Positions 1 to 9,536 are shown, counted from the first letter of the stretch. The stretch: 64,000 nucleotides of DNA from Eisenibacter elegans DSM 3317 (GCF_000430505.1 NZ_KE387152.1:385413-449412), one strand, 5' to 3'. A program made the numbers and translations. The notes: a model not told the origin generated them from the letters alone.

Positions 1-83
1 ATAAACCTGTCTTATCAAAATCATATAGGCTTATCATTACAACAACCCAAAAGGGCGAGAATAGTTCGCCCTTGGGTGAAATT

Positions 84-953
84 TTAGAGTGATGCCGCCT
101 GTGCTTGAGGGGCTATTTTTTTGACCAAGCCTTGGAGCACCTTACCAGGACCTACCTCGACAAAGTTGGTAGCTCCGTCTTGCGCCATTTGCTGCACGCT
201 TTGTGTCCAACGGACGGGGGCGGTTAGTTGGGCAATCAAGTTTTGTTTGATGGTTGCTACGTCTGTGGCCGGTAGGGCATTCACATTTTGGTATACCGGC
301 GCAATAGGTTTGCGGAAGGGCGTTTGGGCGATGGCTTCGGCCAACTCTTGGCGGGCAGGCTCCATCAGCGGGGAATGGAATGCGCCCCCTACGGCCAGCT
401 TAAGGGCGCGTTTGGCTCCGGCAGCTTTGAGGGCTTCGATAGCGGCATCGATGCCTTCGTTCGTGCCCGAAATCACCAATTGGCCGGGACAGTTGTAGTT
501 GGCAGGTACTACCCCTTCGATACTTTGGCAAACCTCTTCTACCTTTGCATCATCAAGACCAAGCACTGCCGCCATCGTAGATGGGTTGGCTTCGCAAGCT
601 GCCTGCATCGCAAGGGCACGCTTAGAGACCAAGCGCAGCGCATCTTCAAAGGCCAGCGCCTGATTGGCCACCAAGGCCGAAAACTCACCCAGCGAGTGGC
701 CTGCCACCATATCGGGGCGGAAGTCGGGGGTAGTCAGTGCCAAAATAGCCGAATGCAGAAAAATAGCCGGCTGTGTAACCTTGGTCTGCTTGAGGTCCTC
801 GTCTGTGCCCGAAAACATCAGGTCTGTAATCCGAAAACCGAGAATTTCGTTGGCTTGCTCAAAAAGCGCCTTGGCCTCTGGGCGGCTGTCGTATAGGTCT
901 TGGCCCATACCGACAAACTGCGCGCCTTGGCCGGGGAAAATGTATGCATTCAT
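84..953 (-). CDS. fabD: Malonyl-CoA:ACP transacylase FabD
   Basis: This 289-residue enzyme moves malonyl from CoA to acyl carrier protein, the committed loading step of type II fatty acid synthesis in the cytosol. The N-terminal FPGQGAQ motif (about residues 6-12), the nucleophile elbow GHSLGE with Ser87, and the GAFHSP motif with His193 are the family signature and catalytic pair. Length matches bacterial FabD. No other fab gene is adjacent, so it appears monocistronic. A good Bacteroidota promoter lies 40-70 bp upstream (993-1025). Confidence 0.97.
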   Translation of the reverse strand: MNAYIFPGQGAQFVGMGQDLYDSRPEAKALFEQANEILGFRITDLMFSGTDEDLKQTKVTQPAIFLHSAILALTTPDFRPDMVAGHSLGEFSALVANQALAFEDALRLVSKRALAMQAACEANPSTMAAVLGLDDAKVEEVCQSIEGVVPANYNCPGQLVISGTNEGIDAAIEALKAAGAKRALKLAVGGAFHSPLMEPARQELAEAIAQTPFRKPIAPVYQNVNALPATDVATIKQNLIAQLTAPVRWTQSVQQMAQDGATNFVEVGPGKVLQGLVKKIAPQAQAASL

Positions 954-992
954 AGGAGTATGTTTTTGGGTCTATGGCAAACGATAGGTCTG

Positions 993-1025
993 CAAAAGTA
1001 CAACTCCTCGGCAGAGTATCCAAAA
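993..1025 (-). promoter_or_regulatory. Predicted Bacteroidota-type promoter of fabD
   Basis: On the minus strand TTTTG (1021-1025) is followed after 20 bp by TACTTTTG (993-1000), matching the known Bacteroidota -33 TTTG and -7 TAnnTTTG boxes at near-ideal spacing. The fabD start codon lies about 40 bp downstream. Activity is inferred from sequence only. Confidence 0.6.
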
Positions 1026-1060
1026 GTAACAGCCCAGCCCTGAAAACTAGAACGATACCC

Positions 1061-1183
1061 ACACCACTGGATATTTTTGGAAAAGCAGCTCGGAGTGTCA
1101 GCTCCGAGACAAGCTGAGGCCTCATTTTTGGAGGTAAAATGAGACTTAGCCCACAGTGGGATTTGAAAAATGTCCAGTGGCGT
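1061..1183 (+). repeat. Interspersed repeat family A, copy 1 (MITE-like)
   Basis: A non-coding element about 123 bp long. It starts ACACCACTGGATATTTTT and ends AAAAATGTCCAGTGGCGT, so its ends are inverted repeats. Inside are a CTCGGAG/CTCCGAG stem and a second CTCATTTT/AAAATGAG stem. The 7-mer GAACGAT occurs at 1050-1056 and again at 1184-1190, a possible target-site duplication, although four extra bases separate the left copy from the element. Related copies lie near 2.2, 10.8, 18.7, 27.7, 41.2 and 49.4 kb. Confidence 0.8.
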
Positions 1184-1316
1184 GAACGATGCTTATCCCG
1201 CCATTCAGTGTAACAAATTGAAGACCAAGGGAGTTTATGATGGTATGCGAATAAAAGAATGTGATTTGTGATTTTTAAGGGTTGATAGACTGGTTATGTC
1301 AGTATTACAGGTATTC

Positions 1317-1412
1317 GTACCCAATCAAAATGGGGAATATATCTGTTGAAAGTCATTGATAATCAATAAAATAAGACCCTGTAAATTCCTAAATCTTGTG
1401 AGTCTTGGTACA
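1317..1412 (+). repeat. Interspersed repeat family B, copy 1
   Basis: An AT-rich element of about 96 bp that begins GTACCCAATCAAAAT and ends AATCTTGTGAGTCTTGGTAC, with GTACCCAA/TTGGTAC as short inverted ends. It is non-coding and related to copies near 16.4, 23.2, 23.4 and 61.8 kb. The end TTGGTACAATTTGG points at the gene starting at 1442, about 30 bp away. Confidence 0.75.
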
Positions 1413-1441
1413 ATTTGGTAAACCCTTTGTCTTAGAATGTT

Positions 1442-2158
1442 ATGCAGTATTTAAGGAAACCTTATTGCTGGGGATGCTTACTATGGGTCATCATCAGCCA
1501 AGTTGCTGTGGGGCAACAGCGCGCCTTTCCCAATGATTTGTCGGAACAACACAGCGCTATTTGGTCAAGCCTGACGGCTTCTGCTGGGCTACCACACCTA
1601 GAGCTGGCTATTCCTGATGGCTACCGCAACGCTGAGCGCCAATCACTATTGCTTACGGATAGCCCTTTGGCCAAATATCGTGTCCCTATGGGCAGGAACT
1701 TCTACATCACCCGTATTCATATACAACCCTCTAGCTATCAGGATGATGAAGGCGTACTTCGTCTGAACCAGAAGGAAGTGTTGCGTTTTAATGTAGGCAA
1801 GCAGCTTTGTAGCCGAACAAACCTGCGCCTCTCTAGCCCGCTTTTGATACGCGCAGGGACAGAAATAGCCCTCGTTGGTGAGCGCTCGCAAGTTTTGTTG
1901 GAAGGCTTTACAGTAGATGCCGAAGTGCAGCCGGTGTTTATTCCTGTTGGAGAAGATTATACACCCCCTGCCGGAAAAACACTCGTATTGACGCATTATG
2001 TACTCCAAAAACGCTGCGACCAGCCTTTCTATGGGGTTTTTGATTTTGAGGTACTAGAAAGCAAGGGGCTGAGCATCCCTATTTTTGTAACAGAAGGCGA
2101 GTCGGCACGTAAAGCATTGACGAATAAAGCGCTGGCTATTTTTGGCTACATCCAATAG
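1442..2158 (+). CDS. Exported protein of unknown function
   Basis: A 238-residue protein with a short basic start, a hydrophobic stretch (about residues 9-23) and a probable cleavage after VAVGQ, so it is likely exported to the periplasm or surface. I do not recognise a domain. The rest is beta-rich with few charged runs, and Cys122 and Cys192 could form a disulphide. It stands alone between repeat copies A1/B1 upstream and A2 downstream, and its ATG lies 30 bp after the B1 end, which may supply its promoter. A weak GCCCAA/TTGGGC hairpin (2158-2188) follows the stop. Confidence 0.75.
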   Translation: MQYLRKPYCWGCLLWVIISQVAVGQQRAFPNDLSEQHSAIWSSLTASAGLPHLELAIPDGYRNAERQSLLLTDSPLAKYRVPMGRNFYITRIHIQPSSYQDDEGVLRLNQKEVLRFNVGKQLCSRTNLRLSSPLLIRAGTEIALVGERSQVLLEGFTVDAEVQPVFIPVGEDYTPPAGKTLVLTHYVLQKRCDQPFYGVFDFEVLESKGLSIPIFVTEGESARKALTNKALAIFGYIQ

Positions 2159-2231
2159 CCCAACGGCTCTTTAGGCAGACCATTGGGCATTGCTGAAATG
2201 TCTGGTGGTCTGAAAATAGCTATTGTTTTTT

Positions 2232-2324
2232 ACGCCACTGTATATTTGGCAACCTTAAATAAGGCCTCAGCTTGTCTCGGAGCGGGAACTCCGAGTTACT
2301 TTTTCAGAAATGTCTAGTGCTGTG
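2232..2324 (-). repeat. Interspersed repeat family A, copy 2 (shortened, inverted)
   Basis: An inverted A-family copy of about 93 bp. Its ends are ACGCCACTGTATATTT and AGAAATGTCTAGTGCTGTGT, and it keeps the GGCCTCAGCTTGTCTCGGAG core stem. The CCCACAG hairpin found in longer copies is missing. An extra terminal-repeat fragment, AAATGTCTGGTGGTCT, lies just outside at about 2196-2211, suggesting nested or decayed insertions. Confidence 0.65.
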
Positions 2325-2769
2325 TGTTGTTTTGGTGAAAGATAGGCTCAACGAACTACGCCTGAGGGACGACTATCCAAAGAAGGGAATCACTCATTTC
2401 CCAAAAAACTTGCCTACTATAAAATTAATGCTACGAAATTCTTTGTAAAATCACAAAATAAAAAATTTTTACGCATAAAGACTACTAAAAAGATAGACTA
2501 AGTGTTTTTTGAAATAAAAATCCCTCTAGCTTTGCCATCGTTAATGATTGGCTACGTTTATCTAAACTTTTATTTGTATGTGTATCCCCATTAGTCTGTC
2601 AATTGGAACCTGCGGCGAGCGACTAGTTCGCCTATGCAACGATTGTGATAAGAGAGCTTTACATCTCTTTCAAGTATTTGGTAATAAGCACTTTGTGTGT
2701 ATGATGCTTTGTTGTATGTGTGCTATTACAGGGATTAATTTATAAAAATTTTAATACACAAAAAACAAA
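2325..2769. other. AT-rich intergenic leader upstream of the TonB receptor
   Basis: There is no credible gene in these 445 bp. Two small hairpins are visible: GGCGA/TTCGCC near 2613-2632 and AAGAGA/TCTCTT near 2652-2672. They could belong to the untranslated leader of the receptor at 2770. I see no known riboswitch consensus, including the cobalamin box. Confidence 0.4.
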
Positions 2770-5334
2770 ATGAAACTAATACAAAAAAACATATTATGGC
2801 TCTTGCTCTTGGCAGGGCAGTTATCAGGCGCAGGGCTTTGGGCGCAGGGCTTTGTGGTCAGTGGCCAACTGTTGGATGAGCAAAACGAGCCAATCGTAGC
2901 CGCCACTATAGTCATCAAGGGGACGGCCAACTATACCATTACCGACCAAGAGGGGCGCTTCAGCCTCAAAAGCGAAACCGCACCCCCTTTTACCCTACGT
3001 AGTAGTTTTGTGGGTTATGCGCCTCAGGAGACAGTCGTTACGTCAGAAAAGTTGGCACAACCCCTGACCATTAAGCTGCAAGGCGACCTGACCTTGGCCG
3101 AAGTAGTCGTAACCTCACGCCGCCGCAGCGAGGAAGTACAAGAAATTCCCATTGCGGTTTCGGTTGTTACAGGGGATTTTCTGGACGATGCAGGTGCTTT
3201 CAACGTCAATAGGGTCAAAGAATTGGTGCCTACGGTACAGCTTTACTCCTCCAATCCGCGCAATACAACACTCAATATCAGAGGGTTAGGCTCTACCTTT
3301 GGCCTTACTAATGATGGCATAGACCCCGGAGTAGGCTTTTATGTAGACGGGGTGTATTATGCCCGCCCCGCAGTTACGACACTCGACTTCATCGACATCG
3401 AGCAGATAGAAGTATTGCGAGGCCCTCAAGGGACGCTTTTTGGTAAAAATACCACTGCCGGAGCCTTCAACATCACAACCCGCAGGCCTAGCTTTGAGTC
3501 AGGCTTCAACTTTGAGTCAAGTTTTGGCAACTACGGTTTTGTACAGGCCAAGACCTCCCTTACCGGGGCTTTGAGCAATAAGCTGGCGGCACGCCTATCG
3601 TTTTCGGGTACTCAGCGCAACGGAGTGATTCAGAATGTGGCTACCAACAAGGCCGTCAACGACCTCAACAATCTAGGGCTTCGCGGGCAGTTGCTTTTTG
3701 TACCCAATTCACGGCTAGAGATTTTGTTGGCAGCAGATTACTCCACCCAACGCCCCGATGGCTATGCCCAAGTGTATGCAGGCGTTACCGAAACGCGCCG
3801 CCCTGCCTATCGGCAGTTTAACCAAATCATCTCAGATCTCAACTATACCCTGCCAAGTACCAACCCCTTCGACCGTATTATAGACCATGACACCCCGTGG
3901 CGCTCCGACAACGACCTAGGCGGGGTGTCGCTCAATATCGATGCCAAAATAGGGCAGGGGATGCTCACCTCTACCACTGCCTGGCGCTATTGGAACTGGG
4001 GGCCTTCTAATGACCGAGACTTTACAGGCCTGCAAGGGCTGCGCCTCTCTCAAGCTCCTTCGCGGCACAACCAGTGGTCACAGGAAGTACGTTATGCCGG
4101 TGATTTTGGCAAGCGCCTCAGTGGAGTGCTGGGAGTATATACCCTCTGGCAAGACCTGCGCGCCACACCCTACCATACCGAAGAAGCAGGGCGCGACCAG
4201 TGGCGCTTCTCACAAAGCTCGACCAGCCCCTTGTGGGCTACCCCCGGCCTGCTCGACGGATACGGGACACGCACCCGCAATCGTTTGGAGAGTTTCAGCG
4301 GAGCCGTGTTTGCACAGCTCGACTGGGGCATCACAGACAGGCTACACTTCTTGCCCGGTATCCGCTACAACTACGACGAAAAAGCCATCTTGTTTGACCG
4401 TGAAGTGTACGGAGGACTACAAACAACTGATCCTGCCCTGATTGCCTTGCAGCGCTCCGTATACAACGAGCAGTCATTTGAGGCCTTTGTGAGTGAGTCC
4501 AACTTCTCGGGGCAGGTTACCTTGGCTTATCGGCTCTCAGAGCGTTTCAATACCTTTGCAACCTATTCGACAAGCTTCAAGCCTGTAGGCATCAATCTTG
4601 GAGGCCTGCCACGCATCAATGGAGAAACGGCCATAGACTTGGCGCGCATTGAGCCGGAGTATGTGAGCCATTTTGAAGTGGGTATCAAGACCAAGCCCTC
4701 GGCTCGCAGTACCTTCAACATTGTATACCACAACACCGACATCAGCAATTTTCAGACCTTGGTACAAACCCCCGACCTGTCGGTCAATCGGGGGTATTTG
4801 GCCAATGCAGAGCGGGTGAATGTATGGGGAATAGAGCTAGACGCACAAGCACGAGTCAACCGTTTTCTGACAGCCTTTGGCTCCTTGGCCTATACTGATG
4901 GGCGGTATGTGAAGTTCACCAATGCACCCGTGCCTTTGGAAGAGACCGGTGGCGAAACCTTCAAAGACATTTCGGGCGGGGCGCTGCCCGGTATCTCACG
5001 ATGGGCCGCTTCGCTCGGTGGCGAAGTATCGCACAAAGGGCGCTTCTTGGGCTACGAAGGCAAGTTCTTCTTGGCTGCTGACGGCTTTTACCGCTCCGGC
5101 TTCTCGTCTAGTCCCTCGCCTTCACAGGTGCTCAATGTGGATGGCTACGCCCTTGTCAATGCCCGAGTGGGCTTTAGAGGAGCTGAGGGCTTATCGATAT
5201 TCGTATGGTCGCGCAACTTGCTCAACCAAGACTACTTCGAGTTTTTATTGCCCGGCGCAGGTAACGTAGGGCATTATGCTGGAGTATTGGGTGATCCCCA
5301 AACCTATGGCATTACCTTGCGTTATACGCTGTAG
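2770..5334 (+). CDS. TonB-dependent outer-membrane receptor with CarboxypepD_reg-like domain
   Basis: An 854-residue outer-membrane transporter that would use TonB energy to import an unknown ligand. It has a signal peptide (cleavage near residue 26, LWAQG), a CarboxypepD_reg-like beta-sandwich (about 28-110), then a plug domain (about 118-240) with the classic VEVLRGPQGTLFG-type motif (here IEVLRGPQGTLFGKNTTAG), then the 22-strand barrel. The C-terminus ends in alternating barrel residues (ITLRYTL). No SusD-like partner is adjacent, so it resembles siderophore or small-molecule receptors more than SusC glycan importers. It is followed by a strong hairpin terminator. It is a distant paralogue of the receptor at 19051. 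Confidence 0.93.
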   Translation: MKLIQKNILWLLLLAGQLSGAGLWAQGFVVSGQLLDEQNEPIVAATIVIKGTANYTITDQEGRFSLKSETAPPFTLRSSFVGYAPQETVVTSEKLAQPLTIKLQGDLTLAEVVVTSRRRSEEVQEIPIAVSVVTGDFLDDAGAFNVNRVKELVPTVQLYSSNPRNTTLNIRGLGSTFGLTNDGIDPGVGFYVDGVYYARPAVTTLDFIDIEQIEVLRGPQGTLFGKNTTAGAFNITTRRPSFESGFNFESSFGNYGFVQAKTSLTGALSNKLAARLSFSGTQRNGVIQNVATNKAVNDLNNLGLRGQLLFVPNSRLEILLAADYSTQRPDGYAQVYAGVTETRRPAYRQFNQIISDLNYTLPSTNPFDRIIDHDTPWRSDNDLGGVSLNIDAKIGQGMLTSTTAWRYWNWGPSNDRDFTGLQGLRLSQAPSRHNQWSQEVRYAGDFGKRLSGVLGVYTLWQDLRATPYHTEEAGRDQWRFSQSSTSPLWATPGLLDGYGTRTRNRLESFSGAVFAQLDWGITDRLHFLPGIRYNYDEKAILFDREVYGGLQTTDPALIALQRSVYNEQSFEAFVSESNFSGQVTLAYRLSERFNTFATYSTSFKPVGINLGGLPRINGETAIDLARIEPEYVSHFEVGIKTKPSARSTFNIVYHNTDISNFQTLVQTPDLSVNRGYLANAERVNVWGIELDAQARVNRFLTAFGSLAYTDGRYVKFTNAPVPLEETGGETFKDISGGALPGISRWAASLGGEVSHKGRFLGYEGKFFLAADGFYRSGFSSSPSPSQVLNVDGYALVNARVGFRGAEGLSIFVWSRNLLNQDYFEFLLPGAGNVGHYAGVLGDPQTYGITLRYTL

Positions 5335-5351
5335 TCATTAGGCTACTACTC

Positions 5352-5401
5352 AAAAAAAACACCACCAAGTGCCCGAAAGGAACATTTGGCGGTGTTTTTT
5401 T
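5352..5401. terminator. Bidirectional rho-independent terminator
   Basis: AAAACACCACCAAGTG pairs with CATTTGGCGGTGTTTT, with A-runs on one side and T-runs on the other. It lies between the convergent TonB receptor and M48 protease genes and can serve both. Confidence 0.8.
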
Positions 5402-5424
5402 GATGGTAATGTGCTGTCTATAGA

Positions 5425-6249
5425 TTACGGCAACATATTTTTGAATGCTTGGTAGTTGATACCGCTTGGGCTTACACTACAGCTGATACTTTGCGCCTTG
5501 GTATTGATATCGCGTACGCGCTCATCAGAGGGGGGGTGTGTGCTGAGCCAGCGTGGGGGGGCGCTATTGCCGCCACCTTGTGCGGCGAGCATTTTTTCAA
5601 AAAATCCGGCGGCACCATTACATTGGTACTCCGTTTGGGAGAGGTAGATGACCGAGTATTCGTCGGCTTCGCGCTCAGCCCCACGGCCAAAGCTCAGCCC
5701 GGCTGCCGTGCCGGCCAACTGCTTGGCGATATTGCCCAACAGGCCTGTGTTGCGGCCAAAAACCACATCGAGCATCAGCGATACACCATACACACGGGTG
5801 AGGTTGGTGGTGGAGTGGCGGCGGTCGGAGTGGGCTATCTCATGCCCCATTACACCGGCCAGCTCGTCTTCTGTCTCAAGGTACTTGATAAGGCCTGTAT
5901 AAAAATAGAGATACCCGCCCGGGGTAGCAAAGGCGTTGAGCACGTTGTCATCATTGATGATAAAGACCTGGTACTCAAAGCGGCCACGATAATCTACAGC
6001 ATTGCTACGCAGCACCTTGTCGCGCAGGCCGCGCAGGTATCGGTAAGCTTCGGGATATTGGCTTTCGGGGAGAATGGGGTAGTTCTGAGGGTCAGCAGCG
6101 ATTTCGGCCCGCACTTGCTGCCCTAGGTTGATGTCGTCTTGTACGGAGAACACATTGATCCGCCCGTCTTTGGTACAGGTAGTCAGGCTGAGCGCCAAAA
6201 AGGCCATACCCAACAAATGCCAGCGCATACGCATAAGCTTCATAAACAT
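5425..6249 (-). CDS. M48-family metalloprotease, lipoprotein
   Basis: A 274-residue zinc protease likely anchored in the periplasm by lipidation, related to the BepA/LoiP group that checks outer-membrane proteins. The hydrophobic N-terminus ends in a lipobox LSLTTC with Cys25. The zinc motif is HEIAH (residues 136-140), and the third ligand is a Glu in GAEREADE (about 190-197). Several in-frame Met codons (1, 3, 6, 8) make the exact start uncertain. No TPR repeats follow the protease domain, unlike BepA. It ends against the shared terminator at 5352-5401. Confidence 0.9.
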   Translation of the reverse strand: MFMKLMRMRWHLLGMAFLALSLTTCTKDGRINVFSVQDDINLGQQVRAEIAADPQNYPILPESQYPEAYRYLRGLRDKVLRSNAVDYRGRFEYQVFIINDDNVLNAFATPGGYLYFYTGLIKYLETEDELAGVMGHEIAHSDRRHSTTNLTRVYGVSLMLDVVFGRNTGLLGNIAKQLAGTAAGLSFGRGAEREADEYSVIYLSQTEYQCNGAAGFFEKMLAAQGGGNSAPPRWLSTHPPSDERVRDINTKAQSISCSVSPSGINYQAFKNMLP

Positions 6250-6410
6250 TAGAGTTAATAAACAGAAGATGATAGGCTGTACAAACTTACGAAAAAAGCA
6301 GGGCTTTCGTTGTGTGAAACGAGATGGAAGCCTCTTTTGAGGAAGCTGGAGGGTGAGAACTTATAAGATTTTGTGGACTGGGAACCTAGCGGGGCAATAT
6401 GGGCTGTGGT

Positions 6411-7229
6411 CTAGTCTGTCAAACGGATTTCATCAATACGTTTGGTACGTTTGCGCAAATCAAAGGTCAGGAAGACATTGAGGCGGATGATATGATTTTG
6501 ACCGTACTGAAAACCGGCGGGGTTCCGGCCTTGCCCAAGTGTCCACATATGGCCGCCAAAAAAGGTTACATTGTTGTTGAGGATATACCCTAGACCTGTA
6601 TATACACGAAAGTCTTCCATAGGGTTGGCAACGATAGACTTGCCACTGTGTAAGAATATTTCGGCGCTAGGGGCGATGAAGAGCGTTTTGTTGCCAAGGG
6701 TAGGTTTGTTGAGTGGGATATAGGCAAAGATTTTGTAGCGATAGCGATCGGTGTATTGAAAGGGTGCACCGACATTGTTATCACGCTTGAAACGGTGTTC
6801 GAAGCGGAATTGGTGGTAGAGCTTTACCCGCCCCATATAAGGCATAATAAACAACCATTGATGCCACACACGTGGCTCTAGTACTACTTTTTCGAAATCA
6901 GGGTTGCCTGGCTCGGGCGTATAGTTGAAGACCAAGGTCGGCCCGATGGTAAATTCAAAATGTTTATTAAAAAGAAAATTGACTCCGTGACGGTTATAAA
7001 TTTGCCCCATACGACCTACAAAGCTCATATTATTATCAAGGCTATTTCTGAAGCGTAGGTGTGTCTCGGAATAATAGTATATCTTTTTCGTCATTCGTAG
7101 CTTATTATAAACACCTATCCAAAGTCCAGAGTTGGGTTCATTGATAACGCTCTGATCTTGGGCTTGTGCTGCTTGCCACAAAAATATTGAAGCCAATATT
7201 ACTAGGCTTTGTCGCATTAAATATTTCAT
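6411..7229 (-). CDS. DUF2490 family outer-membrane beta-barrel protein
   Basis: A 272-residue protein with a cleavable signal peptide (ending around AAQAQ, residue 23) and alternating aromatic strands such as IYYYSETHLRFRN. The WIGVYNKLRM start and the QFRFEHRFKRD strand are typical of the DUF2490 family, which is predicted to form a small outer-membrane barrel of unknown role. It follows the 690-codon coiled-coil gene on the same strand after about 50 bp, so the two may be cotranscribed. Function cannot be assigned. Confidence 0.8.
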   Translation of the reverse strand: MKYLMRQSLVILASIFLWQAAQAQDQSVINEPNSGLWIGVYNKLRMTKKIYYYSETHLRFRNSLDNNMSFVGRMGQIYNRHGVNFLFNKHFEFTIGPTLVFNYTPEPGNPDFEKVVLEPRVWHQWLFIMPYMGRVKLYHQFRFEHRFKRDNNVGAPFQYTDRYRYKIFAYIPLNKPTLGNKTLFIAPSAEIFLHSGKSIVANPMEDFRVYTGLGYILNNNVTFFGGHMWTLGQGRNPAGFQYGQNHIIRLNVFLTFDLRKRTKRIDEIRLTD

Positions 7230-7280
7230 GAGATAAATCGAGACCGTGTTTGTATGAAGTTGGGTGGGGGGAGTAGTGAT

Positions 7281-9281
7281 TTAGAGGCTCAGACCGATAT
7301 CAAGCTTACGGTTGAGCTTTTCGGCAGAGTCTCCACGCTTGATTTTTTGCTCCAGCTGTCTGGTGTTTTGGTTTTCAACACGTTGCATGTACTCTAGGAG
7401 TTTGTCAAGGTTGTCGGCAGTGTTGCTGATATTACCACACTCTAGCCTTGTGGTGAGGTTATCAATGAGCTCAGGATATAACACATTGTTGTAGGCGTTG
7501 TAAAGACGGGGTTTTTTGCGCTCTTCTACATCGGTGAAGGTGTATGGATTGAAACTTTGCTCCATATATAGGTTATCTAACATTTGGCGGCGCTTGGGCA
7601 CATCTACTAGCCGGAGGTAGAGTGCCGAGAGTTCTTCAAAGCATTTGAGCAATCGCTTAGCCTCTTGCATGAGCTTCTCTTCTTTGGTCTTGGGGTCGTC
7701 TCTCAGGGCAGAAAAAGCACGTAATTCACTGCGAATCAGTGTGCCAACTGCTGGCGCGATACGCTCGTGTAGGTCATGGTATATCACACTAGAGTCTTGG
7801 CCGTTGAAGCGCTTGAGCGCCTCATCAGAAGCACGCAAAAATGCCTCTTCTTGGGCCACCAATTGTTTTTGCAGACCGGCTTTTTCCATCAAGATGCCTG
7901 TTTGACTGATTACATAATCAAGGGCTAGGTCTACTTTCTGGAAGTATTCGGACAGCCTGTGGAGCGATGAAACGTCAGTGAGTCCGTTGGTTTCAAAAAA
8001 GGCGCTAGATTCAGGTGGAAGCTTGAGACTGTCGGCCAAGTGATATAACTGCTGCTCGGCCTCTTGGAGGTCAAGCAGCAACTCTTGATAGGAGCGCTCG
8101 CGATCTGCATAGAGCCAAAAAGAGGATTCTCCTAGAACTAAATTTTCAAGATATTGGGTCTTTTCTACTTGGGACTGATAAAACTTCAGTACTCGTTGGT
8201 AGTTGGCTATTTGCTTGGAACTACTGCTACTAAGTCTAAATTGAGGATTATTGAGCGTATTTTCGATTTTTTGATGAAGGCTTTGAAGGTCTTGGTGTAG
8301 TGTTTGGAGACTTTGTAACTCTTGGTCGCTAAACTCATTTTTGAAAAAATAAATTTTGGGCAAGGCCAAGGGCTTCGCTTCGGGGATATTAGCAGCCGTA
8401 GCAATCAATTTGTCAAGAATCACAATCACACTGAAGGCAGTTTTATTGAGCAACTGCGCCTGTGGATTGCGTTGTATACTACTCTTGGTTTGTTCGTCTA
8501 GGTGAATGATTTCAAAATAAGCCTCTTCTAGGGGCAGCAGTTCTTTGTTACGGCTTTCATTGGGGCTATAATTGCGTTCTGTGAGAAGCTCATAGTTGCG
8601 GTATAATTTCGTTTTGCGCAACATTCCTTGCTCAAATACCCATTCCTTGCGCAATACCTTACCGTCAGGTTGGATGCTTGTAACGGCAAAGGTTCTATCC
8701 ATCACGCCTTGGGAGTTTACAAATCCGCTAGCTTCAATGTTTTCTTTTCTATCAAAAAAGCGAAATGCGCCCGTAGGAATGTTTTTTTGGTAGCTTAGTT
8801 CAAAGTATTGCAAGGTATCTATTATTTGACCATTGCGGATTTTGAAATGAGCGTATTGGGCTACTCCTTGGGCTGCCCCATTTTGAAAATTTGCCTGAGT
8901 GCGTTTGTCTTCTCCGGTAGCGCCTAAAAGGATTTGGTAATTATCTGTGCCCTGTAGGGATGAAGGACTCAGCGTTTGTTCTGACAAAGTCCAAGTGCCT
9001 TGGGGAGCTTGATGTGCATAATGCCCTGTCCATTGCAATGCCTCCACGGGCGATAAGAGGCCAAGACTATCTTGTTTGGAGATAACAAATCGCTCAAAAT
9101 GGAAATCGCCGTGCAGCACTTGTTCTCCATTTTTGACATAATATTGGTATGTCGCTTTGCCTTTAGTACCGTTTTGCAGACGATAAGCTGCATCTGTGGT
9201 AGTTTGTAGCGTTTGTGCGAAGCCAAAAAAACACCAAATAGATAGAAAAACTGTAAAACTATAGCAAATTGAAGAGCGCAT
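7281..9281 (-). CDS. Large exported coiled-coil protein, unknown function
   Basis: About 666 residues from the Met at 9281, chosen because it begins a clear signal peptide (MRSSICYSFTVFL to GFAQ); an in-frame Met 24 codons upstream would bury it. The N-terminal 250 residues carry repeated strand-turn units (for example YYVKNGEQVLHGDFHFERF) that resemble MORN/YwqK-like repeats. Residues 320 to the end are highly helical and charged, with probable coiled coils. I do not recognise the family. It is divergent from a MORN-repeat gene at 9700, which suggests a related surface or envelope role. Confidence 0.75.
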   Translation of the reverse strand: MRSSICYSFTVFLSIWCFFGFAQTLQTTTDAAYRLQNGTKGKATYQYYVKNGEQVLHGDFHFERFVISKQDSLGLLSPVEALQWTGHYAHQAPQGTWTLSEQTLSPSSLQGTDNYQILLGATGEDKRTQANFQNGAAQGVAQYAHFKIRNGQIIDTLQYFELSYQKNIPTGAFRFFDRKENIEASGFVNSQGVMDRTFAVTSIQPDGKVLRKEWVFEQGMLRKTKLYRNYELLTERNYSPNESRNKELLPLEEAYFEIIHLDEQTKSSIQRNPQAQLLNKTAFSVIVILDKLIATAANIPEAKPLALPKIYFFKNEFSDQELQSLQTLHQDLQSLHQKIENTLNNPQFRLSSSSSKQIANYQRVLKFYQSQVEKTQYLENLVLGESSFWLYADRERSYQELLLDLQEAEQQLYHLADSLKLPPESSAFFETNGLTDVSSLHRLSEYFQKVDLALDYVISQTGILMEKAGLQKQLVAQEEAFLRASDEALKRFNGQDSSVIYHDLHERIAPAVGTLIRSELRAFSALRDDPKTKEEKLMQEAKRLLKCFEELSALYLRLVDVPKRRQMLDNLYMEQSFNPYTFTDVEERKKPRLYNAYNNVLYPELIDNLTTRLECGNISNTADNLDKLLEYMQRVENQNTRQLEQKIKRGDSAEKLNRKLDIGLSL

Positions 9282-9468
9282 GGAGTATGTATGGACTAGT
9301 GCTTTGATATAAAGAGGATAAAGAGGTCGATTTTGCACATTCACAATATACAAACAGGTCTTAAAACGTCTGATGACTATTAAGAATCGTATTTAGCGCA
9401 TATATACAAAAGACCAAATGCCATTTTGATGAGCAAAACTAAGGCTTTTTTAGCTTTTACACAAGTGC

Positions 9469-9498
9469 TTCGTGTAACTTGCATAAGTGTTGCACGAA
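9469..9498. promoter_or_regulatory. Imperfect inverted repeat in a divergent promoter region
   Basis: TTCGTGTAACTT is separated by four bases from AAGTGTTGCACGAA, its imperfect reverse complement. It sits in the 418-bp gap between divergent genes and just upstream of the predicted promoter at 9506-9536. It could be an operator for both genes. The rest of the gap shows nothing else I can name. Confidence 0.4.
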
Positions 9499-9505
9499 AC
9501 TAGAC

Positions 9506-9536
9506 TTGTATTTTTTTTACAAAACCATTACCTTTG
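9506..9536 (+). promoter_or_regulatory. Predicted promoter of the MORN gene
   Basis: TTG (9506-9508), a 20-bp spacer, then TACCTTTG (9529-9536), matching the Bacteroidota TAnnTTTG -7 box. It leaves a leader of about 155 bases before the chosen ATG at 9700. Confidence 0.5.

Noticed and set aside
2560-2769. Riboswitch upstream of the TonB receptor
   Set aside because: There are two small hairpins but no cobalamin, TPP or other known consensus.
5449-6126. 225-codon plus-strand frame opposite the M48 protease
   Set aside because: Antisense to the HEIAH-containing gene and lacking a domain.
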